From assembly GCA_903821255.1 (NCBI GenBank), contig CAIJKT010000143.1, positions 1-8,417 on the forward strand: DNA of 8,417 nt, read 5' to 3'. Each line of letters starts with the position of its first letter. Position 1 is the first letter of the stretch. This DNA is from an uncultured Lentisphaeria bacterium. GTDB lineage: Bacteria > Verrucomicrobiota > Lentisphaeria > Victivallales > Victivallaceae. This document shows, piece after piece, positions 1 through 5,465 of this stretch. Under the pieces are notes generated by a model, which saw only the letters and a program-made list of their open reading frames with translations, was not told where the DNA came from and did no database searches. A program made the position numbers and the translations under genes.

Positions 1-500
1 CGTTCCCCCTGCCCGACCGGATCCTGCGCGAACACGATCAGGCCGGCTTTCACCAGCGTCCGGCACACCACCTGATATTCATCGGCATGCTTGGCCTGTT
101 CCCAATGCCCGCTCAGAAATTGTACTGTCCCGCGGGACTTTACAATGCCGTCCGGGATATACATATTGGCGGTGACAAAAACGTCCGGACGTGATTCAAA
201 TATAATCTTCTCAATGCGGAAACCGTCCTCCTGAATCACCCCGGTGATTCTGGCGTTAAGCGGCGTATCACTTGAAGGCAGTCCGCCAATTGCGGCAATG
301 AATTTTTCCCGCATTGTTTTACGCCGCTTGTTGATATCTTTTTCAGTGCGGATCGCATCCCGTTCCGCGTTGCCCCGCTCAAATTCGGCGTCGGCTGTTT
401 TATAAATAAAATGCTTAAACTGGTCTTTAACATCATAGATACTCCAATTCCTGCCGATATCTTCCAACTGCTGTAGCTGAAAAGCCTGACTGTAATTCAT
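1..500 (-). CDS. Alpha/beta-hydrolase family protein, acetyl-xylan-esterase-like (N-terminal part, cut by the window edge)
   Basis: The reading frame opens at an ATG at 500-498 and stays open for 166 codons to the left edge, so only the N-terminal part is seen. Residues 1-75 are polar and rich in charged residues (coiled or helical). From about residue 72 the pattern resembles Planctomycetes/Lentisphaerota esterases annotated as acetyl xylan esterase or prolyl-oligopeptidase-like: GGLP, TPLNARITG, an IEKIIFESRP strand, VTANMYIP, then a GH turn at 131-132 that may form part of the oxyanion region, and DPVGQGE at 160-166. The nucleophilic Ser, Asp and His would lie beyond the edge, so activity cannot be judged. 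There is no signal peptide, suggesting a cytoplasmic enzyme or one exported another way. A good Shine-Dalgarno (AAAGGAA on the minus strand) supports the start. It lies downstream of the AraC-family gene on the same strand, which may regulate it. The fold call is fairly sure; the substrate (acetylated sugar or uronate ester) is inference. Confidence 0.8.
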   Translation of the reverse strand, partial: MNYSQAFQLQQLEDIGRNWSIYDVKDQFKHFIYKTADAEFERGNAERDAIRTEKDINKRRKTMREKFIAAIGGLPSSDTPLNARITGVIQEDGFRIEKIIFESRPDVFVTANMYIPDGIVKSRGTVQFLSGHWEQAKHADEYQVVCRTLVKAGLIVFAQDPVGQGE

Positions 501-509
501 AATAACTGT

Positions 510-517
510 TCCTTTTA
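510..517 (-). promoter_or_regulatory. Ribosome binding site of the alpha/beta-hydrolase gene
   Basis: On the minus strand the sequence reads AAAAGGAA, with AGGA nine bases before the ATG at 500. This fixes the start of the edge-cut gene. Confidence 0.7.
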
Positions 518-543
518 ATGTTTAAAAAAAAGTAATCCTTTAT

Positions 544-572
544 ATTTTAATTATAAACGACATATTTCTCAA
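544..572 (-). promoter_or_regulatory. Probable sigma-70-type promoter of the alpha/beta-hydrolase gene
   Basis: On the minus strand a TTGAGA -35 box (572-567) is followed after 17 bp by a TAAAAT -10 box (549-544); each matches five of six consensus positions. It would give a leader of about 37 bases. The surrounding 135-bp gap is very AT-rich, and nothing else with coding character is visible in it. The hydrolase gene can therefore be expressed apart from the AraC-family gene upstream. Read by eye only. Confidence 0.5.
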
Positions 573-635
573 GCATTGCAAGCACCAAAAGATTATATTA
601 AACGATTAAAGATTTATCCGAAATGATAATTATCC

Positions 636-1532
636 TCAAAAATCTGACATATTGCGGTAGCGTGCCGGAGTCGTGCCGGTGGTCTGGACAAACACCCGGT
701 AGAAAAACTGCAAGTCGCGGAACCCGGATTTTTCCGCTACAGCTTTGACCGGCAAATCGGCTTCCCGCAGCAGTTTGCACGCCCGCTCAATTCTGCGGTG
801 ATTAATGAATTTTACCGGGCTTTCGCCGAACAGCCCGTTAAACATTTTTCTCAGATAAACTCCGCTGATCCGGAGCTTTGCCGCCAGGTCAGACTGCTTT
901 AAATCAGGGTCTTCCAGCCGCTGCTCAATCATTTCCAACGCCGGAAACAATTTGAGCAACTGCTTGAGACCGGCAATTCCGGTTGACGTTTCGCTTTGAA
1001 AGTGATACATAACATACAGCAGCAATGATTTGATCAGTTGTGCCATGAATACCTGGTAACATGGCGGTTTCAGTGCGAAAACTCTTGCCAGCTCGTGCGA
1101 AATTGATTCCGGTAAACTGGCGGCGTCATGAAAAACGCCTTCCAGTCCCTGCAGACGGAGAAAATCCATCAGTCCATAAACTTTCGCGTGAAAATGCACG
1201 TTGATCATTTCCATGCTTACACCTGCCGGATGCTCAAACGAATGCAGGATTCCTTCAGGAAAAAGTATCAGATCGCCGGGGCCGACCAGATAAACTTTAT
1301 CTTCCATCGTAACAGTACCATGACCTCCGGTCAATAACGTCACATAGGAATTTTGCAGTTTTCTGGGCGGCAGCCGCCATTCAGGAGTACACAGATAATG
1401 TATGGCTGAAATCGGACTTATCGCCAGATGCGAAACCAGATGCTCCAGCATGGCTCTCCCGGATTCCGTAAACCCGGACGAATATGCGGAGAAATCTTCC
1501 TCGCGCATGCTGCTGAAACTTTTTTGTATCAT
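636..1532 (-). CDS. AraC-family transcriptional regulator with N-terminal cupin sensor domain
   Basis: This 298-residue protein has the standard AraC/XylS layout and length. An N-terminal cupin-like sugar-binding domain covers about residues 45-118, with GHGTV at 71-75, the GPGDLILFPEGILHSF turn-strand segment at 84-99 and a VHFHA strand near 112-116. A C-terminal double helix-turn-helix DNA-binding domain covers about 197-295. The first HTH is near 213-236 (DLAAKLRISGVYLRKMF); the second is near 262-286 (VKAVAEKSGF...FYRVF), followed by the typical GTTPARYR ending. Regulators of this layout usually activate nearby sugar-catabolic genes when ligand is bound. Its candidate targets are the divergent URO-D-like gene and the hydrolase downstream on its own strand. 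No strong Shine-Dalgarno precedes the ATG at 1532; an internal ATG at residue 9 is an alternative start. The family is certain, the ligand unknown. Confidence 0.93.
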   Translation of the reverse strand: MIQKSFSSMREEDFSAYSSGFTESGRAMLEHLVSHLAISPISAIHYLCTPEWRLPPRKLQNSYVTLLTGGHGTVTMEDKVYLVGPGDLILFPEGILHSFEHPAGVSMEMINVHFHAKVYGLMDFLRLQGLEGVFHDAASLPESISHELARVFALKPPCYQVFMAQLIKSLLLYVMYHFQSETSTGIAGLKQLLKLFPALEMIEQRLEDPDLKQSDLAAKLRISGVYLRKMFNGLFGESPVKFINHRRIERACKLLREADLPVKAVAEKSGFRDLQFFYRVFVQTTGTTPARYRNMSDF

Positions 1533-1561
1533 TTAGGCTAACTTTATTAACGTTTTTTATA

Positions 1562-1603
1562 ATTGCAATATGCCATAGTTATAACGTATAATATAGTCAT
1601 GAC
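1562..1603. promoter_or_regulatory. Palindrome-rich divergent control region between the AraC-family and URO-D-like genes
   Basis: Three inverted repeats lie within 42 bp: ATTGCAAT (1562-1569), TTATA-acg-TATAA (1579-1591) and GTCATGAC (1596-1603). The first overlaps the proposed -35 of the URO-D-like gene, the second its -10, and the third the expected transcription start. This arrangement suits control by a regulator, the AraC-family protein being the nearest candidate. AraC proteins more often bind direct repeats, so another regulator is possible. Short AT-rich palindromes also arise by chance, so only the clustering carries weight. Confidence 0.4.
1563..1592 (+). promoter_or_regulatory. 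Probable promoter of the URO-D-like gene
   Basis: TTGCAA (1563-1568, four of six matches to the -35 consensus) is followed after 18 bp by a perfect TATAAT (1587-1592). Transcription would begin near 1599, about 53 bases before the ATG. A weak -35 box with a perfect -10 box would suit an activator-dependent promoter. Confidence 0.5.
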
Positions 1604-1642
1604 GAAAAATATAACAAATCAGGAATATTGATAAAAACGAAA

Positions 1643-1647
1643 GAGGT
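1643..1647 (+). promoter_or_regulatory. Ribosome binding site that decides the URO-D-like start
   Basis: GAGGT ends four bases before the ATG at 1652. A longer in-frame reading from a TTG at 1628 would place this Shine-Dalgarno inside the coding region and has no comparable site of its own, so the ATG at 1652 is preferred. Confidence 0.7.
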
Positions 1648-1651
1648 AAAA

Positions 1652-2923
1652 ATGAAAAGCCGTTATCAAAAATATTTTCAGGTAGATTATGCCAGACTTA
1701 ACAGCCGCGCGGATGAAGTAAAGTATGTCCGGGAACTGGCCGCGGAAGTGGTCAGCATTGCCCGCGAATCGCGCATGACCGCGATTAAACAGCGCTGGTG
1801 CGATGTCAACGGACTGCGCCGCCCGGATCATGCTCCGGTATGGTGCAATCCTGTCGGCCTTTGGAAAGAATTGCTTCCGGATTCCAGCCTGTGCTGCAAC
1901 GATCCCCTGCTGCGGGATCTGGAATTGACGTTCAAAAAACTGCTGTTCAAACGGGATATTGACGATGACACCCCCGTCAACGATTATTTCAAATCAACCA
2001 TGATTTTCGATGTCATTCCTGAAAATGTATGGGGCGTGGACATTGTCAGAGAAAGCCTGGAGACGGAAGGTTCAGCCTGGCAGTACAAGTCGGCATTGCA
2101 GACTCCGGCGGACTTCGACCGGCTGCGCGTTCCGGAGTACCGTTACAATCCACGGGAAACCGCGGCGGCGGCAGCTCAGTTAGAAGAAATTTTATCCGGT
2201 GTCATGCCGGTCAGGATCGTACCGTTCCAAGGCTATTTCAGTATTGCCACAATCTGCTCCGCCGCCGCCAATCTCCGGGGGATGGAACAGATGATGATGG
2301 ACATGATACTTGAACCGGAACTGGTACACCGGCTGATGAATGTCATTTATACCGGCGCGATGCGTTTTCTGGACGCTGTCGAAACCGCCGGCAGAATTGT
2401 GCCGAACAATGATGAAGCGATGTTCCAGAGCGACCCGCTGCGACCCGGCGTAAACGGCGGGGAATATTCATTGAAAGACTGCTGGATTGCCGGTAATTCA
2501 CAGGAACTGGATCAGGTGAGCCCCGCCATGTTTGAAGAATTTCTGCTGGATTACCAGAAAAAAATCTTTGCCCGTTTCGGTGCGGTCTCCTATGGCTGCT
2601 GTGAAAACCTGACCAATAAAATGGAACCCGTACTGGCCATACCTAACTTGAAGATAATGGTTTGCAGCGCCTGGACCAACCTGGATAAACTGATTGCCCG
2701 GGTCGGCACGAAACATTGCATCATGTGGCGGCATAAAGCCTCCGATGCAGTATGTCCGCACGACATCTCGGCGCTGAAGCAATACGTCAATGAAGGCGCT
2801 AGAAAACTGCAAGGCCATTATTACCAGACCATCCTGCGCGAACTTCAAACGCAGATGGGCCACGACAACAGGCTTTACGAATGGACCCAGATCTCAAAAG
2901 AGGCAGCAACAAAATACGCCTGA
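1652..2923 (+). CDS. URO-D-like family protein (uroporphyrinogen decarboxylase / methyltransferase superfamily)
   Basis: The 423-residue product from the ATG at 1652 resembles the large URO-D-like proteins common in sugar-related gene clusters of Lentisphaerota, Planctomycetes and Firmicutes. Visible landmarks are HAPVWCNPVG (60-69), where HemE has its PVW segment, a central PFQGYFSIATICSAAANLRG stretch (191-210), the VPNNDEA loop (250-256), and the YGCCENLTNKM motif (314-324) typical of this non-HemE branch, followed by IPNLKIMVCSAW (330-341). The paired Cys 316-317 with Glu 318 could bind a metal, as in the corrinoid or methionine-synthase-like methyltransferase relatives; that is inference. 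Heme synthesis is unlikely: the protein is about 70 residues longer than HemE and lacks its MRQAGR motif. It has no signal peptide, so it is cytoplasmic. It is transcribed divergently from the AraC-family regulator, its probable controller, and seems monocistronic, ending at a stem-loop. Reaction unknown. Confidence 0.85.
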   Translation: MKSRYQKYFQVDYARLNSRADEVKYVRELAAEVVSIARESRMTAIKQRWCDVNGLRRPDHAPVWCNPVGLWKELLPDSSLCCNDPLLRDLELTFKKLLFKRDIDDDTPVNDYFKSTMIFDVIPENVWGVDIVRESLETEGSAWQYKSALQTPADFDRLRVPEYRYNPRETAAAAAQLEEILSGVMPVRIVPFQGYFSIATICSAAANLRGMEQMMMDMILEPELVHRLMNVIYTGAMRFLDAVETAGRIVPNNDEAMFQSDPLRPGVNGGEYSLKDCWIAGNSQELDQVSPAMFEEFLLDYQKKIFARFGAVSYGCCENLTNKMEPVLAIPNLKIMVCSAWTNLDKLIARVGTKHCIMWRHKASDAVCPHDISALKQYVNEGARKLQGHYYQTILRELQTQMGHDNRLYEWTQISKEAATKYA

Positions 2924-2937
2924 TGCATTAGTAAGAA

Positions 2938-2963
2938 AGGCGCAGAGGATCAACTCTGCGCCT
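2938..2963 (+). terminator. GC-rich stem-loop after the URO-D-like gene, probable transcript end
   Basis: A perfect 10-bp stem (AGGCGCAGAG with CTCTGCGCCT) encloses the loop GATCAA, starting 14 bases after the stop codon. No T-run follows on the plus strand, so it is not a textbook intrinsic terminator in that direction. On the minus strand the stem is followed by TTTCTTACT. It may act as a terminator, a 3'-end stabiliser, or both. A smaller CCGGC-tcaat-GCCGG stem follows at 2979-2993. Confidence 0.6.
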
Positions 2964-3059
2964 GAGAATATCTGAAAACCGGCTCAATGCCGGACTATCA
3001 GACAATCCGGAACATGTTATTTATAAAAACCCTGCCGCACACTCCAGAACCCAAAGCCT

Positions 3060-3089
3060 TTTTAAGAAAAAAATGATTTTTCTTTAAAA
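3060..3089. repeat. AT-only inverted repeat upstream of the operon promoter
   Basis: AAGAAAAA (3064-3071) pairs with TTTTTCTT (3077-3084) around a 5-base loop. With one bulged T the pairing extends through TTTT (3060-3063) and AAAA (3086-3089). It ends six bases before the -35 box, so the A- and T-tracts could work as an UP-like element or curved DNA, or as a weak end for transcription from the left. Confidence 0.45.
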
Positions 3090-3095
3090 CAGGTA

Positions 3096-3124
3096 TTGAC
3101 AGTCAAGTATAATCTGAATATAAT
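3096..3124 (+). promoter_or_regulatory. Consensus sigma-70 promoter of the regulator/GH130 operon
   Basis: TTGACA (3096-3101) and TATAAT (3119-3124) both match the consensus perfectly and are separated by the ideal 17 bp. The start would be near 3131, giving a leader of about 28 bases before the ATG at 3159. The -35 box is half of a perfect inverted repeat, TTGAC-a-GTCAA (3096-3106), a plausible operator. Such a strong promoter next to a repressor-type regulator implies tight repression. Confidence 0.75.
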
Positions 3125-3156
3125 CATAGTATAATCAAGTATAATTAGAGTATGAA
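3105..3156 (+). repeat. Helically phased array of five TATAAT-like units overlapping promoter, leader and RBS
   Basis: Hexamers TATAAT begin at 3108, 3119, 3130 and 3140, and the degenerate TATGAA begins at 3151, giving spacings of 11, 11, 10 and 11 bp, about one helix turn each. The flanks are related too, with cores such as AAGTATAATC, GAATATAATC, TAGTATAATC and AAGTATAATT. Unit two is the -10 box; units three to five lie in the transcribed leader, the last reaching to two bases before the start codon. It may be a multi-site operator for cooperative binding along one DNA face, or a set of alternative -10 boxes. Confidence 0.6.
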
Positions 3157-3158
3157 CG

Positions 3159-4253
3159 ATGTTAATTCAAGAACGAAAATTAAATGGAACGCCAGTGTAT
3201 CTGCAAATAAAGAAGCAGTTGCGGGATTATATAGCCAGCAATAAGCTTGAACCGGATGCGCCGATTCCGAATGTAAAGCAGATCGCTGAAATGACAGGAG
3301 TAAGCCTGCGCACCGCAGATCTGGCTATGATGGCCTTAGTTGAAGACGGCGTTTGTTACCGCCGTCCCAAGAAAGGAACTTTCGTGGCGCACAGTGTCTT
3401 TTCCAATATGGGCCAGAGACGGATGGTTGGAATCAATTGCCATCACTCGCTGCAGGAAATGGAAAGCAACTTACTGGAAATGGCGATCTACCGCGGAATT
3501 GCGGAGAAAGGGCAGGACTTGAAGGTCGTGCCTTTTTTCATTACCGGGGGACTGGATGAAAATATTGATTTTTATCGCACCAGCCGGGAAATGGCGCTGA
3601 CTGGAATTGTTCTGCTGTCAGACGTGTACCGCGATAAAAGTCTCGACAGTTTAAGAGCCTTTCCAGATGTTCGCTTTGTGCTTATCAACTATGATATTGC
3701 CAACTTTTCCGATGCTCCGGCTAATATTGTCGGCATTTTCAATGATGACTTTGCCGGCGGGTATCTGGCTGCTGAATATATGATCAAGAAGGGACAGCAC
3801 GAGTTTGCAGTGTTCAGTTATGACGTTGAAGACGAAAACTATCATCACCGCATTGAGGGTTTTCTGCAAGCCCTGAACGATAGTGGGATTAAAATACATC
3901 CTGATTTAATACTTAACGGCGGCAGTCCGGTCGGCAAGGATGCCAGAGGTATAATTGAAATGGGAACTGAGCTTGCGAAACAGGCTTTAAGTTCAGGGCG
4001 GAAATTCGATTCGATATTATGCGTTAATGATTATCTGGCTTTCGGCGCCAAAGAATACTGTCAAGCAACGGAAAATAACATTGATGTGATCGGCTATGAT
4101 AATTTGAATCCACAACTGTCACAAAACTTGTCTTTTCCGACAATATCAATTGATTTTGGCAGCATGGGACGCAAAGCGGTGGAAGTGCTTTCCGGACAGG
4201 CAATGCCGGCGCAGAAAATCATTAGAATATCGCCACGGCTCATACCAAGATGA
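3159..4253 (+). CDS. GntR/LacI hybrid transcriptional regulator
   Basis: This 364-residue protein joins a GntR-type winged helix-turn-helix (about residues 5-77: PVYLQIKKQLRDYI, recognition region EMTGVSLRTADLAM at 44-57, and wing GVCYRRPKKGTFVA at 64-77) to a LacI/periplasmic-binding-protein-like effector domain (about 88-364). The effector half shows NDDFAGGYLAAEYMIKKG (195-212), RIEGFLQAL (231-239), ILCVNDYLAFGA (286-297), VIGYDN (310-315) and a terminal PRLIPR. This architecture is that of AraR-like sugar-responsive repressors. It heads the operon, directly before GH130, so it probably senses the sugar released by this system and represses its own promoter. The ATG at 3159 has a modest AGAG ribosome site eight bases upstream, overlapping the repeat array. 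An ATG at 3152 is out of frame and ends after 30 codons. Confidence 0.92.
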   Translation: MLIQERKLNGTPVYLQIKKQLRDYIASNKLEPDAPIPNVKQIAEMTGVSLRTADLAMMALVEDGVCYRRPKKGTFVAHSVFSNMGQRRMVGINCHHSLQEMESNLLEMAIYRGIAEKGQDLKVVPFFITGGLDENIDFYRTSREMALTGIVLLSDVYRDKSLDSLRAFPDVRFVLINYDIANFSDAPANIVGIFNDDFAGGYLAAEYMIKKGQHEFAVFSYDVEDENYHHRIEGFLQALNDSGIKIHPDLILNGGSPVGKDARGIIEMGTELAKQALSSGRKFDSILCVNDYLAFGAKEYCQATENNIDVIGYDNLNPQLSQNLSFPTISIDFGSMGRKAVEVLSGQAMPAQKIIRISPRLIPR

Positions 4254-4263
4254 ATTTGATTAT

Positions 4264-4286
4264 TCCTGCGGGATAAACTTGCAGGA
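4264..4286 (+). repeat. Short stem-loop between the regulator and GH130 genes
   Basis: TCCTGC (4264-4269) pairs with GCAGGA (4281-4286) across an 11-base loop within the 62-bp gap. No T-run follows, so it is not an evident terminator. It could be an RNA processing or stability element that sets different levels for repressor and enzyme. I see no separate promoter in this gap. Confidence 0.3.
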
Positions 4287-4315
4287 TAAAATAGATAAAA
4301 AATCTGGAGATTCAA

Positions 4316-5440
4316 ATGTTAAAAATCAGACGGTTTAAAAATAATCCAATCCTTGGACCAAATCCAAATCTGCCATGGGGCCGCGATGAAGCGCGCAATC
4401 CCGGGGTAGTCTTTGACGGCAGCAAGTTTCATATGCTGTTCACCGCGTCTACCGATCTGCTGGGCAGTGGCGGAGATATGGTACTGGGTTATGCCAATAG
4501 TTCAGACGGAATTAATTTTGACTGCGCGCCTGAACCGTTTTTACGGCCATCCGCCAACCCGGATGATTTCGATCACGGTTCCGTTGAAGATTCCAGAATT
4601 ACTGAATTCGAAGGCAAATATTATATCGCTTATGCAGGACGCTCGTTCAATATGAAGAAACATGCTGAACGGGAACGTCGTGTCGGCCCGGACGGCAACA
4701 TGAGCCCGACCTGGACTGATAATTTCCGGCGGGTGGGACTGGCGGCAACCTCGGACTGGAAAAAGGTCGAGCGGCTCGGACCGGTTACCAGCGAACACAT
4801 GAGCGACGCAAATGTGGCGCTGTTCCCGGAGAAAATCAACGGGAAATATGTCATGCTGCACCGCCCGACCCCGTTCATCCCGTGGACTCTGCCATTGATT
4901 TACAATCCGGGTTGTATCTGGATATCATTTGCCGATACCATGACCTGCTGCGCGTCCGACGCCAAAGAAATGCCATGGAACATGAAAGACGGGCGGGACA
5001 TTCCGGACGATCATCTGCTGATCAAGCCGGAATATGAATGGGAAAAGTTGAAAGTAGGCGGTTCCGGCGTGCCGATTCCGACAGATGACGGCTGGCTGAC
5101 TTTCTACCACGCCGTGGACCGGGATGGCGTTTATCGCGTCGGCCTGATGCTGCTGGACCGGCAGAACCCGGAAAAGGTTATTGCCAGATCCCCCAGGCCG
5201 ATTATGGAACCGGAGGTGTCATATGAGCTGAACGGCCGGTATCCGAAATGTATTTTCCCCTGTGCCAATGTCGTGGTTGATAACGAAATATTCATGTATT
5301 ACGGCGCGGTTGATTTTTATTGCGGGCTTGCAACACTTAGTCTCCGGGAAGCCTTGGACTATGTTTTGCAATTCCGCCAGAAAAGTAAAGCTGCGTCAGG
5401 TTGGACAAAAGAAAAAAAAATGGAAGAAGTTTGTATTTAA
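4316..5440 (+). CDS. Glycoside hydrolase family 130 protein, probable beta-mannoside phosphorylase
   Basis: The 374-residue product has the five-bladed beta-propeller pattern of GH130. In order one sees RNPG (27-30), a GYANSSDGINF blade strand (58-68), the EDSRI segment (91-95) holding the likely catalytic Asp 92, RRVGLAATSDW (138-148), NVALFPEKINGKYVMLHRP (166-184), the YHAVD motif (264-268), and FPCANVV plus MYYGAVD (314-320, 327-333). GH130 enzymes mostly phosphorolyse beta-1,4- or beta-1,2-mannosides, giving mannose 1-phosphate; some members are beta-1,2-mannosidases. The Arg and His residues around 138-139, 182-183 and 265 are the ones expected to bind phosphate, so phosphorolysis is favoured, but the subfamily cannot be assigned by eye. 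No signal peptide: it acts in the cytoplasm on imported oligosaccharides. A GGAG ribosome site lies six bases before the ATG. The last 20 residues are a charged tail encoded across an A9 run (5412-5420). Confidence 0.92.
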   Translation: MLKIRRFKNNPILGPNPNLPWGRDEARNPGVVFDGSKFHMLFTASTDLLGSGGDMVLGYANSSDGINFDCAPEPFLRPSANPDDFDHGSVEDSRITEFEGKYYIAYAGRSFNMKKHAERERRVGPDGNMSPTWTDNFRRVGLAATSDWKKVERLGPVTSEHMSDANVALFPEKINGKYVMLHRPTPFIPWTLPLIYNPGCIWISFADTMTCCASDAKEMPWNMKDGRDIPDDHLLIKPEYEWEKLKVGGSGVPIPTDDGWLTFYHAVDRDGVYRVGLMLLDRQNPEKVIARSPRPIMEPEVSYELNGRYPKCIFPCANVVVDNEIFMYYGAVDFYCGLATLSLREALDYVLQFRQKSKAASGWTKEKKMEEVCI

Positions 5441-5452
5441 ACCTTAACATTT

Positions 5453-5457
5453 AGGAG
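5453..5457 (+). promoter_or_regulatory. Ribosome binding site of the prepilin-like gene
   Basis: AGGAG eight bases before the ATG at 5466, in a 25-bp gap after GH130. This strong site without a visible promoter supports operon membership. Confidence 0.7.
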
Positions 5458-5465
5458 AAGACAAA

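Noticed and set aside
625..634. GATAATTATC palindrome just before the stop of the AraC-family gene (minus strand)
   Set aside because: A 10-bp AT-rich palindrome in an AT-rich stretch is weak evidence; no GC stem or T-run makes it a terminator.
1628..1651. Upstream TTG start for the URO-D-like gene
   Set aside because: It lacks its own Shine-Dalgarno and would place the good GAGGT site inside the coding sequence.
2498..2863. Minus-strand frame of 121 codons
   Set aside because: Lies wholly within the URO-D-like gene in another frame, with no family resemblance and no ribosome site.
1652..2923. Heme-synthesis uroporphyrinogen decarboxylase (hemE)
   Set aside because: Too long (423 residues against about 340-350), lacks the MRQAGR-type N-terminal motif, and carries YGCCENLTNKM of the non-HemE branch; the context is sugar metabolism.
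3011..3018. AACATGTT palindrome in the intergenic region
   Set aside because: Eight bases, isolated, and about 80 bp upstream of the promoter; readily explained by chance.
3105..3156. Phased TATAAT units as a CRISPR array or replication iterons
   Set aside because: Units are too short and lack spacers for CRISPR, and no replication gene is nearby; an operator or promoter role fits better.
4541..4861. Minus-strand frame of 106 codons
   Set aside because: Shadow of the GH130 gene, whose protein motifs are intact on the plus strand.
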